This document shows, one piece after another, positions 26,674 through 35,241 of a DNA stretch of 64,000 bases. This stretch comes from Falsiroseomonas bella. GTDB taxonomy: Bacteria > Pseudomonadota > Alphaproteobacteria > Acetobacterales > Acetobacteraceae. The stretch spans positions 558,001 through 622,000 of the forward strand of contig NZ_QGNA01000003.1 of the NCBI RefSeq assembly GCF_003173615.1, in the 5' to 3' direction. The notes under the pieces are model-generated. The model did no database searches. It worked only from the letters and a program-made list of their open reading frames with translations, and was not told the DNA's origin. The translations under genes and the position numbers were made by a program. Numbering within the stretch: the first letter of the stretch is position 1; each line of letters starts with the position of its first letter.

Positions 26674-27185
26674 CAGTCCACCGGCCCGATGCCGAAGAGC
26701 GCTGCCATCGCATGCTCGAAGGGGCCGAGCGGGAAGCGCGTGCCCAGGATGACGATCAGCGTGGCCCAGACGAGCAGCGGCGTGATGACCGAGACGCCGA
26801 TCAGGCTCGGCCAGTGCCGACCGCCCAGCAGCCACATGCCGATGAAGAGCATCAGCCCGAGCGTGATGCTGGTGCCGAGCAGCGGCAGAACGACGAGGAA
26901 CGCCACCATCAGCGCCATCAGCATCAGGCGGACCCGATCCGTCTCGGGATCGCCCCCAAGCGTGAAGCGCAACGTGGCCTGCCGGTTCGCCACCCGCCAG
27001 CCCACGCGGAACAGCAGCAGCGCCACCAGCAGCAGGAGGATGGCGCCGATGACGATGCCGTTGGCCTTCGCCTCCCAGGCCAGTTCCTGCACCGTCCAGA
27101 AATAGTAGGCGGTGAAGCCGACCGCGAGGGCCGGAATGATCAGCTCCTGCCCGATCGGCGGAGGGTCGCTGCCTTGGCGTTGCAT
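26673..27185 (-). CDS. tctB: Tripartite tricarboxylate transporter TctB, copy 2
   Basis: A 170-residue membrane protein with four predicted helices (about residues 15-35, 45-65, 90-125 and 130-150), the standard TctB layout. The start MQRQGSDPPPIGQELIIPAL at ATG 27185 follows GGAGGAGG. It shares one base with the tctA start. It is paired with the receptor gene 27 bases upstream. Confidence 0.85.
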   Translation of the reverse strand: MQRQGSDPPPIGQELIIPALAVGFTAYYFWTVQELAWEAKANGIVIGAILLLLVALLLFRVGWRVANRQATLRFTLGGDPETDRVRLMLMALMVAFLVVLPLLGTSITLGLMLFIGMWLLGGRHWPSLIGVSVITPLLVWATLIVILGTRFPLGPFEHAMAALFGIGPVD

Positions 27186-27211
27186 TCGAACCTCCTCCGG
27201 CCGGGTTTGGG

Positions 27212-28228
27212 CTAGCGTTGCGCCGAAAGCTGCTGGCGGTAGCGGTTCGCCAGCTCGATCATCGCCAGGGCGTATTCCGTGCAGGTCGCGCGGTCGCCGA
27301 AGCGCAGCGTCTGCGCCGGCTGGCCGACCTTCTCCATCGACTCCTTGAACAGCGGATCGTCGAAGACCTTCTTCGCCGTGTCTTCCAGGATCTGGAAGCG
27401 GTCCGAGAAACGCTCGATGGCGCGGGTGTGGATCGCCCAGGCGCGCGAGGAATAGAGGTCCGGAATGCGGGTGCCGAACACCTGGTTGATGGTCGGCGCA
27501 TTCTCCGTCAGGTCGGCCAGCACGTTCTCGCGCGCGAAGACGCCGAGCACCTTGAGGCGCCCGCGCTGCAGCGTGAGGCCGCTGACCGGCAGCGCGCCGA
27601 TGTCGGCCTCGCTGTTCATCACCGCGACGAGCGTCGGGCTGCCGCCGCCATAGGGGATCAGGTTGAACCGCGCACCCTGCGCCTCGCCCAGCGCCAGCAT
27701 GCCGATGGAGGCCGGGTGCGGGATGCGGCTGACCGCGACGTTCAACGGCCGGCGCTTCGCCTCCGCAACGATGTCCTCGACCCGCCGGAAGGGCGAGTCG
27801 TTCTTCACGAAGATGGCGCTGTCGTCGATGTCGGTACGGCAGAAATAGGAGATGTCCTCGGGGAAGCGGAAGCGCGGCCGCTGGAGGGCATACATGATCA
27901 TCTCCGGCCCCATGTTGCCGAAGAGCAGGTTGTAGGCGTCCGGATCGCGCCGGTTGACGTAGAGCTCGTAGCCCACCTGGCCGGCCGCGCCCGGGAAGAA
28001 CTCGTATTCGAACTGCCGGCCGCCGAGCAGCTTCGACCACGCGTCGTCGAAGGCGCGCGCCAGGCGGTCCGCGCCGCCGCCCTGGCCGGTTGGGATCACC
28101 ACGCGGAAATTGCGCGTGGGGAAGCCGGACTGCGCTGATGCGCCGCGCGGCAACGCAGCGCCGAGCGCGGCGACGGCAGCGCCGGCCCCGAAGGCGCGGC
28201 GGCCGATCATGCGGTTGGTGAAGCCCAT
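27212..28228 (-). CDS. tctC: Bug/TctC receptor, copy 2 (cognate to TctAB copy 2)
   Basis: A 338-residue periplasmic receptor. Signal peptide MIGRRAFGAGAAVAALGAALPRGASA with a twin-Arg pair (possible Tat substrate), then FPTRNFRVVIPTGQGGGADRLARAF. It is an atypical Bug, like copy 1: the FGNMGPEMIMYALQRPRFRF region and ISYFCRTDIDDSAIFVKNDSPF replace common motifs. ATG 28228 has GGGAGGAG about 9 bases upstream. It heads the tctCBA-LVIVD-ModA-AKR operon. Confidence 0.88.
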   Translation of the reverse strand: MGFTNRMIGRRAFGAGAAVAALGAALPRGASAQSGFPTRNFRVVIPTGQGGGADRLARAFDDAWSKLLGGRQFEYEFFPGAAGQVGYELYVNRRDPDAYNLLFGNMGPEMIMYALQRPRFRFPEDISYFCRTDIDDSAIFVKNDSPFRRVEDIVAEAKRRPLNVAVSRIPHPASIGMLALGEAQGARFNLIPYGGGSPTLVAVMNSEADIGALPVSGLTLQRGRLKVLGVFARENVLADLTENAPTINQVFGTRIPDLYSSRAWAIHTRAIERFSDRFQILEDTAKKVFDDPLFKESMEKVGQPAQTLRFGDRATCTEYALAMIELANRYRQQLSAQR

Positions 28229-28272
28229 CGTCGTTGTCTCCTCCCGTTGGACCGGCGGCGCGCCGGCGACGT

Positions 28273-29199
28273 TCAGTGGCCTTCGGCCGCGCCCCGGTAG
28301 ACCGGGTCCGGCTGCGCGAAGAAGGATGCCAGGATGTGCTTCACCAGCGCGTGGTTCTTCTGCTGGAAGCTGGCATGCGAGATGCCGGGCATCACCGCGA
28401 ACTGCTTGTCCGCGTTGGGCAGGCGCCTGAAGAACTCGATCAGGTCGTCGAAGCCCGCGATGCCGTCGTACTGGCCGCGCATCACGATGGTCGGCACCGT
28501 GATCTTCGCCGGATCCACCACTGGCAGGTTCAGGCACATGTCCACATAGGTGCCGATCGGCACGCTGTCGTCGAGGGCGAGGATCGCGTCCGCGAAGGCC
28601 TCCACCAGGGTCTCGTCCCCGGTGCCGGGATGGTCGCGCGTGAAGATGGATCGCACGAAGTCGCGATCGATCGGGCGCCGCTTCCCGGCCGCCTGGTACT
28701 CCGGCAGCTTCTTCCGCCGCTGCTCCAGCGTCGGGCTGCCCTCCCCGGTCCAGACGAAGGCATCGAGCGCCAGGCGCTTCACGCGTTCCGGCCGGCGCTG
28801 CGCGAAGAGCGCCGCCTTCAGCGCGCCCGAGGAGATGCCATAGACCAGCAGGGGCTCAGGCCCGCGCTGCGCGGCGATGTATTCGGCCGCGCGCTCGATG
28901 TCGTCGGCGCCCGTCGCGATGTCGCAGATGATGTCGCGACGCTTCGAGGACCGGCCGTAGCCCTCATTGTCCAGGCACCAGGTGTCGTAGCCGGCACGCG
29001 CGAACAGATCCATCACCGAGGTGTCGTCGCGCCCCGGCACCTGCAGGTCGAAGGTGGGCTGGGAGCCCATGGAGGAGCCGTGGATGAAGAGGATGATCCC
29101 GCGCCGCGGACCCGGCGCCACCGAGCGCTTCTCCCAGAGGAAGAGACGGACATCGCCCTTGTCCGTCCAATGCTCGACGCCCGTCACAGGCTGCGTCAT
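28273..29199 (-). CDS. Alpha/beta hydrolase
   Basis: A 308-residue serine hydrolase. The oxyanion-loop motif FIHGSSMGSQPTF, the nucleophile elbow YGISSGA (Ser in G-x-S-x-G) and the C-terminal His in PGISHASFQ are present; an acidic residue in MRGQYDGIAG completes the triad. It resembles 2-hydroxymuconate-semialdehyde-hydrolase-like or ester hydrolases, but the substrate is not determinable. ATG 29199 was chosen over longer in-frame starts because family similarity begins at TGVEHWTDKGDVRLFLWE. It lies 44 bases before the tctC copy 2 gene on the same strand. Confidence 0.82.
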   Translation of the reverse strand: MTQPVTGVEHWTDKGDVRLFLWEKRSVAPGPRRGIILFIHGSSMGSQPTFDLQVPGRDDTSVMDLFARAGYDTWCLDNEGYGRSSKRRDIICDIATGADDIERAAEYIAAQRGPEPLLVYGISSGALKAALFAQRRPERVKRLALDAFVWTGEGSPTLEQRRKKLPEYQAAGKRRPIDRDFVRSIFTRDHPGTGDETLVEAFADAILALDDSVPIGTYVDMCLNLPVVDPAKITVPTIVMRGQYDGIAGFDDLIEFFRRLPNADKQFAVMPGISHASFQQKNHALVKHILASFFAQPDPVYRGAAEGH

Positions 29200-29234
29200 C
29201 CGGCACGTTCCCTTTCGCCGCGCAAGGGGCCGGC

Positions 29235-29257
29235 TTGCCGGGCCTCGGCCCGGGCAA
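29235..29257 (-). terminator. GC hairpin in the 153-base gap before the alpha/beta hydrolase gene
   Basis: TTGCCGGGCC / GGCCCGGGCAA with a single bulged base. It separates the aldolase-amidohydrolase operon from the hydrolase-tctCBA genes and may be a terminator or processing site. The rest of the gap shows nothing I can name. Confidence 0.4.
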
Positions 29258-29352
29258 TCCTGGAACATCCCTCGCGTCGTGGTTGCTTGATCTTGCTCGA
29301 TCATTCGGGCGTCGCCGCAGTCCCGTCAAGACCGGCCAGACGCTTGCAATCG

Positions 29353-30222
29353 TCAGAATCCGAATAGCGCCGCCGGATTGTCGACGAGGATCTTGCGGCG
29401 CATCGCCTCCTCAGGTGCCCAATCCTTGAGCAGGTTGAAGAGCTGCACGGAGCCGACCTGATCCGCGAAGGAGAGGTGCGGGTAGTCGCTGCCCCAGATG
29501 ATCCGGTCCGGCGCAGCCTCGATCACGGCACGCGCCATCGGCACCGCATCGGCGAAGCCGGGCGGCGTCGCCATGCGGTAAGTGCCGGTGAACTTGACAT
29601 AGCCCTGCACCGCGCCGCCGCGCACGATCTCCAGAAGCTTCAGGAAGCCCGGCTGGGCTGGCCCGTCCTTCGCCAGGAACATGCCCATATGCGCAACGCT
29701 GAAGGGGCAGCGCAGCGAGGCGAAGGTGGGCAGCAGCTCCTCCGTCAGCCAGCCCGGGCCGAGGAAATCGAGGTGCCAGCCGAGCTCGATGCACCGTGCC
29801 TCCAACCGGCGGATGCGCGGCAGCATGGTCGCGGAGAAGCCCGGCACATGCGGCTTCACGGGCGAGTAGTTGATCCGCACGCCGCGCACGCCGATTGCGT
29901 CCAGCTCCGCGAGGAGGACGTCGGGTGCGTCCTCCTCGATGTCCACGATGCCGCGGCAGCGCTGCGGCCCGATCTGCTTCATCGCGTCCAGCATGCAGGC
30001 ATTGTCGCGGCCATAGGCGCTGGGCTGGACGAAGACGAAACGCTCGATGCCGAGATGCCTTGCCAGCGCCATGTAGTCCGCAAGCTCCGCGACCGGGGGT
30101 GCGTAGCGCAGCGGCTCGGAGGACGCGTAGGGATAGCGCTCGGCCGGGCCGAATACGTGGAAATGCGCGTCGCAGGAGAGAGGCGGCGCGCGGAAGGCCG
30201 GCGGCGGTTCGTTCTCGTGCAA
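29353..30222 (-). CDS. LigI-like amidohydrolase (2-pyrone-4,6-dicarboxylate hydrolase family)
   Basis: A 289-residue metal-dependent or metal-independent TIM-barrel hydrolase of the amidohydrolase superfamily. The N-terminal CDAHFHVFGPAERYPY is the signature of the LigI/COG3618 lactonase group; further elements are FVFVQPSAYGRDN, GVRGVRINY, PFSVAHMGMF, and the C-terminal IIWGSDYPH with the catalytic Asp. These enzymes hydrolyse lactones or pyrone dicarboxylates from aromatic and sugar breakdown. It is co-directional with the Bug receptor 10 bases upstream. Confidence 0.85.
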   Translation of the reverse strand: MHENEPPPAFRAPPLSCDAHFHVFGPAERYPYASSEPLRYAPPVAELADYMALARHLGIERFVFVQPSAYGRDNACMLDAMKQIGPQRCRGIVDIEEDAPDVLLAELDAIGVRGVRINYSPVKPHVPGFSATMLPRIRRLEARCIELGWHLDFLGPGWLTEELLPTFASLRCPFSVAHMGMFLAKDGPAQPGFLKLLEIVRGGAVQGYVKFTGTYRMATPPGFADAVPMARAVIEAAPDRIIWGSDYPHLSFADQVGSVQLFNLLKDWAPEEAMRRKILVDNPAALFGF

Positions 30223-30232
30223 GCGGGCTCTC

Positions 30233-31198
30233 CTATTCCACCTTCACGCCCGCGCGGGCGATCACCTCTTTCCACAGCGCGACGTCGCGCGCGAGGAAGG
30301 CGCTCATTGCCTCGGGCGTGGAGGTCACGGGCACCGCGGCCTGCCGCGCGAACGCCTCGCGCAGCGCCGGCTTCTCGCAGGCCGCGACCACCTCCCTGTT
30401 CAACCGCGCGACGATCGGCGCGAGCGTGCCGGAGGCGACGGCGATGCCCCACCAATAGGACATGGTGTAGCCGGGCTGGCCGGCCTGGGCGAAGGTCGGC
30501 ACGTCGGGCAGCATCGCGCTGCGCGCATCGCCGCTGACGGCAAGGCCCAGCAGCGAGCCGCCGCGCACATGCGCGACACCGGAAGCGAGGCTCGCGATCG
30601 CCATGTCCACGCGCCCCGCGATCACCTCCTGGATCGCGGCCGCCACGCCGCGGAACGGCACGTGCAACGCGCGCATCCCCGCGACATTCAGCAGCAGCTC
30701 CATCGCGAGATGCGCGGAGGAGCCCTGCCCGCCCGAGCCGAAGGTGATCTCGCCCGGCTTCTGCTTCGCCAGGGCCACAAGCTCCGCCAGCGTCTTCGGC
30801 CCGAGGCCGGGACGCACCAGCAGGATGGAGGGCGAGGTCGCGATCTGGCTGACCTGCTGCAGGTCCTTGAGCGGATCGAAGGGCAGGTTGTTATAGAGGC
30901 CCGGCGAGATCGCCAGCGAATTGTCCGTCAGCAGCATGGTGTAGCCGTCGGCCGGGCTGCGCACGACGGCGGTGGCGCCGACCGTGCCGCCTGCGCCGGT
31001 CCGGTTCTCCACGATCACCTGCTGACCCAGCGGCCCGGACATCTCGGCCGCGACCAGGCGCGCGGAGGTGTCGGTGAAGGAACCGGGCGCGAAGGGCACG
31101 ACGATGCGCAGCGACCGATCCGGCCAGCCGGATTGCGCGAAGGCCGGCTTTGCGAGCGGCGCAGCGGCAAGTGCGCCGAGCAGGGTCCGACGGTTCAT
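30233..31198 (-). CDS. Bug/TctC-family receptor, copy 3 (no adjacent TctAB of its own)
   Basis: A 321-residue periplasmic solute receptor with a classic Bug sequence: signal peptide MNRRTLLGALAAAPLAKPAFA, then GWPDRSLRIVVPFAPGSFTDTSAR, VIVENRTGAGGTVGATAV and ITFGSGGQGSSAHLAMELL. The start ATG 31198 follows a purine-rich stretch; a longer in-frame ATG at 31219 is less likely. It sits between the signal-less binding protein and the LigI-like hydrolase, so it probably captures the compound processed by those enzymes. Confidence 0.9.
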   Translation of the reverse strand: MNRRTLLGALAAAPLAKPAFAQSGWPDRSLRIVVPFAPGSFTDTSARLVAAEMSGPLGQQVIVENRTGAGGTVGATAVVRSPADGYTMLLTDNSLAISPGLYNNLPFDPLKDLQQVSQIATSPSILLVRPGLGPKTLAELVALAKQKPGEITFGSGGQGSSAHLAMELLLNVAGMRALHVPFRGVAAAIQEVIAGRVDMAIASLASGVAHVRGGSLLGLAVSGDARSAMLPDVPTFAQAGQPGYTMSYWWGIAVASGTLAPIVARLNREVVAACEKPALREAFARQAAVPVTSTPEAMSAFLARDVALWKEVIARAGVKVE

Positions 31199-31215
31199 GG
31201 CGTGGTGTCCTCCCT

Positions 31216-32136
31216 TCACGCGTGTTTGCGGCCGACGGCTTCGCGCCAGCTTGAGAGCATCGCCTCGCGGTTCGCCGGGTCGAGCAGGCGCTCGAATCCC
31301 TGGTCCAGCGCGATCGAGGAGACGGGCTGCGCCGCCGCGCCGAGGAGCGGGTAGAGCCCCGCCGCGCCCAGTGCCGCCTGCCCTTCGGGCGAAACGAGAT
31401 GCGCGAGGAAGGCCGCGGCCGCTTCCGGGTTGGCGGCGCGGCGGGGGATGAAGGCGACGCGCGCCACCGCCGCCGGTGGCGCGGCGGAAGGCGCGACGGA
31501 CAGGTCGGGATGCGCCGCTGCCGCGCGCGCGGCATAGGCGCCAAGCACATGCAGCCCGAGCCCCGCCCCCTGCTCCATGGCGGCGGCAAGCTGCCCGATG
31601 GAGCCGACCGGGCGCGGCGCCACGGCGGCGAGCGCGTCCAGCATCGCTCCGAATTCCGGCGCCTCAAGGCTCCAGCGCAACATGGAAAGGAAGCCGAGGC
31701 CGTTCGCCTCGATGTCGGGCACCACCACCTGCCCGCGGAACCGCGGAGCCTGCGCGCGGAGCAGCGCGGCGAGTTCGCCCGGCGTGCCCGCCGGCGCGGG
31801 CGGGCCGCGCATCAGCGTGACGATCGGCTCCGCCGTCGTGGATAGCGCAAGGTCGCGATACGCTGCCCAGTGCGGCAGGCCATGCGCGACGCCATGCGGC
31901 TGCGCCTCGCCCTGCAGCACCAGGCCCATCTGCAGGTCCATGGCGCTGCTCCAGATAAGGTCGGCGGTCGCGTCGCCGGCGGCGAGCTCGGCCAGGAAGC
32001 GCTGGTGCAGGGAGGTGCTGATACCGAAGACGAAGTCGAGCTCCACCGCCGGATGGCGTGCCGCGAAGCTGGCGAGAAGCGGCTCGCAATAGCGTCGCTC
32101 GGCGGCCGAGAGCAGCGTGAGGCGACCGCGCGCCAT
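31216..32136 (-). CDS. ABC-type extracellular solute-binding-like protein lacking signal peptide
   Basis: A 306-residue protein with the fold of iron/spermidine-type binding proteins (SBP_bac_6/11): LTLLSAAERRYCEPLLASFAARHP, DLIWSSAMDLQMGLV, the central FRGQVVVPDIEANGLGFLSMLRW and the C-terminal ANPEAAAAFLAHLVSPEGQAALG, which is highly typical of such proteins. The start MARGRLTLLS has no export signal, nor does the longer in-frame version. It starts 1 base after the aldolase stop. No permease or ATPase gene is adjacent. Role unknown; possibly a cytoplasmic ligand sensor. Confidence 0.75.
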   Translation of the reverse strand: MARGRLTLLSAAERRYCEPLLASFAARHPAVELDFVFGISTSLHQRFLAELAAGDATADLIWSSAMDLQMGLVLQGEAQPHGVAHGLPHWAAYRDLALSTTAEPIVTLMRGPPAPAGTPGELAALLRAQAPRFRGQVVVPDIEANGLGFLSMLRWSLEAPEFGAMLDALAAVAPRPVGSIGQLAAAMEQGAGLGLHVLGAYAARAAAAHPDLSVAPSAAPPAAVARVAFIPRRAANPEAAAAFLAHLVSPEGQAALGAAGLYPLLGAAAQPVSSIALDQGFERLLDPANREAMLSSWREAVGRKHA

Positions 32137-32137
32137 C

Positions 32138-32938
32138 TCAGCCGCCGATGAGTTTCCGCAGCGTGGCGACATCCGCCCGCGCCGCACCCATCAGGTAGCC
32201 GACATCGTTGCCGGCGATGAGGAAGCGCGCGCCGAGGCCGATCAGGTCGCGCTGCAACTCCGCATCGCCGCGGATGCCGCCGACGCCCAGCAGCTTGCCA
32301 TGCTTTGCGCAGCCGGCTGCGACGCGCTCATAGGCGGCACGCAGATCGGGGTGACGGAGCTGGCCGGGAATCCCCATCTCCGTGCACAGATCGTTGGAGC
32401 CGATCAGCAGCACGTCCACGCCGGGAACGGCGGCGATGGCCTCGGCGTTCGCCACGCCCTCCGGCGTCTCGATCATGCAGACCAGGGTTGTGTTGGCGTT
32501 GAGCGCGGCATTGATCTCGCCGAGCGGCAACGCGCGATAGCGCACGCCCGGCCCCGCGCCCATCACGGAACGCCGGCCGAGCGGGGGGAAGCGCGCGGCG
32601 CGCACCAGCGCCTCGGCCTCGGCTGCCGTGTTCACATGCGGCACGATGAGGCCCTGCGCGCCGCCGTCCAGGATCCGCCCGATCCAGTCCGCGCCATGGC
32701 CGGGCGGCCGGACCAGCGGCGCGATACCGAGGCCGGCCGAGGCCACGCAGATCGCCGAGACCGTCTCGATCGAGAGCGGGCTGTGCTCCATGTCGAGATA
32801 CAGCGCGTCGAAGCCGCAGGCCGCAGCGATCTGGGCGATGTCGGGGGTGCGGGTCTGCCGCACGCCCATGCACAGGACGGTCCCGCCTTCGGCAAGCCTT
32901 CGCTGCGCCGGATTCGCGGCTCTATCCTGGGCCGTGAT
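32138..32938 (-). CDS. HpcH/HpaI (class II) aldolase, probably starting at ATC
   Basis: A 266-residue pyruvate-class aldolase that makes or cleaves 2-keto-3-deoxy or 4-hydroxy-2-oxo acids with a divalent metal. Motifs: FDALYLDMEHSPLS, MIETPEGVANAEAI (metal Glu), GVDVLLIGSNDLCTEMG (metal Asp), and GVGGIRGDAE. Family similarity extends through NPAQRRLAEGGTVLCMGV, upstream of the first ATG (32869). The only start with a good ribosome site (AGGAGG, 8 bases away) is an ATC at 32938, coding ITAQDRAANP where relatives have MTAQ. If ATC is not used, the protein starts at 32869 and loses conserved residues. The IclR gene is divergent, 78 bases away. Confidence 0.85.
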   Translation of the reverse strand: MTAQDRAANPAQRRLAEGGTVLCMGVRQTRTPDIAQIAAACGFDALYLDMEHSPLSIETVSAICVASAGLGIAPLVRPPGHGADWIGRILDGGAQGLIVPHVNTAAEAEALVRAARFPPLGRRSVMGAGPGVRYRALPLGEINAALNANTTLVCMIETPEGVANAEAIAAVPGVDVLLIGSNDLCTEMGIPGQLRHPDLRAAYERVAAGCAKHGKLLGVGGIRGDAELQRDLIGLGARFLIAGNDVGYLMGAARADVATLRKLIGG

Positions 32939-32957
32939 GACCGCTTCCTCCTGCCCG

Positions 32958-32979
32958 GCGGCGCCTTCCGCGGCGCCGC
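32958..32979. promoter_or_regulatory. Inverted repeat between the aldolase and IclR genes
   Basis: GCGGCGCC TTCCGC GGCGCCGC: 8-base perfect arms, 6-base spacer, in the 78-base divergent gap. It is a candidate IclR operator, but GC-rich inverted repeats arise easily at this base composition. Confidence 0.35.
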
Positions 32980-33016
32980 TTCGTGACCGCCGCCACGCTA
33001 GGGGGCCTGCGTTGGG

Positions 33017-33835
33017 ATGTCCAGCATGACGGGACTTTCTTCGCCGCGCCGCTCGGGCAGCAGCCTCGACCGCATGCTCGGCCTGCTGGATGTCTTCACC
33101 ACGGCGGCGCCGGCCTGGTCCACCGAGGACCTGATCCGCTACTCCGGCGCATCGCGCTCCACCCTCTACCGCTACCTGAAGGCGCTGCAGGCGGCGGGCC
33201 TGCTTTCTCCGGTGGCGGGCGGCGCCTGGATGCTGGGGCCGCGCATCATCGAGCTGGACCGCACGATGCGCCTCTGCGACCCGGTGAGCGCGGGCGGCGG
33301 CCCGCCCATGCGGCGCCTTGCGGCGGAGACAGGGTTCAGCGGGCTGCTCTGCCTGCTCTTCAGCGGCGCGGTGATGTGCGTGGACGACGTGCCGGCCGCG
33401 GGCGCGCCGGCCGGGCTGTTCAGCCGCGGCCAGAAGCGACCGCTCTTCGCCGGCGCGGCCTCCAAGGTGATCCTCGCGCATCTGCCGCCGCACCGGCTGC
33501 GCACGCTCTTCGTGAAGCACCGCACGACGATTGCCGCCGCCGGCCTTGGCGCGGATTGGGATGCGTTCCGCAACGCGCTGCGCCTGATCCGGGAGGCCGG
33601 GCATTGCGTGACGATCGGCGAGTTCCAGCCCGGCGTGCTTGGCATCGCTGCGCCCCTCTTCAACGCGCAGGGCGAGGTGTTGGGCAGCCTCGGCATCGCG
33701 ACGGAGGCCGGCCGCGTGCCGCCCTCCGCAAGGCCGGCACTGGCGGAGCGGGTGATGGCGGCCGCGCGCGAAGCCTGCACGCGACTGGTCGAGGAGCAGC
33801 CGCAGGCCGCGCGCCCGGCGCGCGCGGTGGGGTGA
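33017..33835 (+). CDS. IclR-family transcriptional regulator
   Basis: A 272-residue regulator. The N-terminal winged helix-turn-helix is at about residues 15-75 (SLDRMLGLLDVFTTAAPAWS, ASRSTLYRYLKALQAAGLL), followed by the effector-binding GAF-like domain (about 90-255). Transcribed divergently from the aldolase-led operon, so it is the likely local regulator of the aldolase, both receptors and the LigI-like hydrolase. Its stop lies 1 base from the end of the convergent cupin gene. ATG 33017 was preferred; a second ATG lies three codons later. Confidence 0.88.
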   Translation: MSSMTGLSSPRRSGSSLDRMLGLLDVFTTAAPAWSTEDLIRYSGASRSTLYRYLKALQAAGLLSPVAGGAWMLGPRIIELDRTMRLCDPVSAGGGPPMRRLAAETGFSGLLCLLFSGAVMCVDDVPAAGAPAGLFSRGQKRPLFAGAASKVILAHLPPHRLRTLFVKHRTTIAAAGLGADWDAFRNALRLIREAGHCVTIGEFQPGVLGIAAPLFNAQGEVLGSLGIATEAGRVPPSARPALAERVMAAAREACTRLVEEQPQAARPARAVG

Positions 33836-33836
33836 G

Positions 33837-34196
33837 CTACAGCGGCACCGTCACGACGATGAAGACCAGCCGGCCCATGCCGGTGTTCTGCAGCGCGTGC
33901 GGCACATGTGGAGGGATCAACGCGCAGTCGCCGGCGCGCACGACATGCGCGGCCTCACCCAGTTCCAGCAGGCCCTCGCCTTCCAGGAAATGGTAGATCT
34001 GCTCCTTCGTCTCATGCGCGTGGCGCGCCACATGCGCGCCGGGCGCGTAGGAGGAGATGCGGTAGTCGGTCAGCCGCGAGCCACCCTCCCCCGCCGCGAC
34101 CAGCACCTTGGACAGCGCACCACCGTGATGCCCCGGGCCTTCGATCCAGGGCACCGCGGCCGCATTGCGCAGCACGCCCGCCGACGCGGCGCTCAC
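33837..34196 (-). CDS. Cupin-domain protein
   Basis: A 119-residue single-domain cupin. Motif 1 is ARHAHETKEQIYHFLEGEG (metal His and Glu) and motif 2 is AGDCALIPPHVPHALQN (metal His). Small cupins of this kind bind a metal and act as isomerases, dioxygenases or sugar-binding proteins; no function is assignable. The start is GTG at 34196, overlapping the stop of the preceding Bug gene as GTGA; upstream in-frame codons lie inside that gene and were excluded. Confidence 0.8.
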   Translation of the reverse strand: MSAASAGVLRNAAAVPWIEGPGHHGGALSKVLVAAGEGGSRLTDYRISSYAPGAHVARHAHETKEQIYHFLEGEGLLELGEAAHVVRAGDCALIPPHVPHALQNTGMGRLVFIVVTVPL

Positions 34197-35158
34197 TGCG
34201 CGACCTCGAAGCGGACATGCTTCGCGAGGTCGTCCCAGCGCCGCAGCTCGCTGTCGAGATGCGTGGCGAGCGTTGCGGGATCGCTGCCCTGCGCTTCCAC
34301 CCCGATGCCCTTCAGCCGTTCCGCGATTGCCGGATCCCGCACGGCGGCGACGGCGGCCTGGTGCAGCCGCGCGAGCACCGGCTCCGGCAAACCTGCGGGC
34401 CCGAGCAGGCCGAGCCACTCGTACAGCGCGAAGCCGGGCAGCACCGTCTCCGCCACCGTCGGCACGCTGGGCACCGCATCGCTACGGGTGCGGCCAGTGA
34501 CCGCGAGCGCGCGCAGCGAGCCATCCAGGATGAAGGGCCGCGCCGTCGGCAGCACGGCGAAGACGAACTCGACGCGGCCGGCGACGAGGTCCGTCATCAC
34601 CTGCCCGCCGCCGCGGTAGGGCACATGCGTCGCGCGGATGCCGGCGGCGTGCATGAACATCTCGGTCGTCAGGTGATTGCCGCTGCCATTGCCGGCGGAG
34701 CCGTAGTTCATCTGCCCGTCGCGCCGCTTCGCCAGGGCCACGAACTCCGCGATGGAGTTCGCCGGCGCGTTGCGCGGCACCACCAGCACCATGGGCACCA
34801 GCCCGACCAGGCTGACCGGCGTGAAGTCGCGCCGCGCATCATAGGGTATGTCGCGGAACAGCACGGGGTTCGCCGCCAGCGCGGTGGTGGCCAGCACCAG
34901 CGTGTGCCCATCGGCCGGGGCGCGCGCCGTCATGCCGAAGCCCAGCATCGCCGCGCCGCCCGGCCGGTTGTCCACCACGACCTGCTGGCCGAGCTGATCG
35001 CCCAGCGCGGGCGCGATGATGCGGGCCGTGATGTCCGTGATGCCGCCGGGGCCGTAGGGCACGATCAGGCGGATCGGCCGGTCGGGGAAGGCAATCGCCG
35101 CCGGCGCAACACCGAACAGCAGGGCGGCGCCGAGCACCGCGGCAAGCAGCCGTCGCAT
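34193..35158 (-). CDS. Bug/TctC-family receptor, copy 4
   Basis: A 321-residue periplasmic receptor. Signal peptide MRRLLAAVLGAALLFGVAPAAIA, then FPDRPIRLIVPYGPGGITDITAR, VVVDNRPGGAAMLGFGM, MNYGSAGNGSGNHLTTEMF and ATHVPYRGGGQVMTDLVAGRV, all canonical Bug motifs. It heads a two-gene unit with the cupin, which is translationally coupled through GTGA. No membrane subunits adjoin. It is divergent from the NIPSNAP gene. Confidence 0.92.
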   Translation of the reverse strand: MRRLLAAVLGAALLFGVAPAAIAFPDRPIRLIVPYGPGGITDITARIIAPALGDQLGQQVVVDNRPGGAAMLGFGMTARAPADGHTLVLATTALAANPVLFRDIPYDARRDFTPVSLVGLVPMVLVVPRNAPANSIAEFVALAKRRDGQMNYGSAGNGSGNHLTTEMFMHAAGIRATHVPYRGGGQVMTDLVAGRVEFVFAVLPTARPFILDGSLRALAVTGRTRSDAVPSVPTVAETVLPGFALYEWLGLLGPAGLPEPVLARLHQAAVAAVRDPAIAERLKGIGVEAQGSDPATLATHLDSELRRWDDLAKHVRFEVAQ

Positions 35159-35241
35159 GCGTTTCCTCCTTTTGCCGCGCGTTGCGGCATCCGGAAGAAT
35201 GTCCCACCATACGGCAATCGATCAAGCACGAGATCGCGCAC

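Noticed and set aside
25099-27105. A 668-codon plus-strand frame opposite tctA and tctB copy 2
   Set aside because: Low-complexity HHQRDQ-type translation, no start signal, and the minus-strand genes are recognisable transporters.
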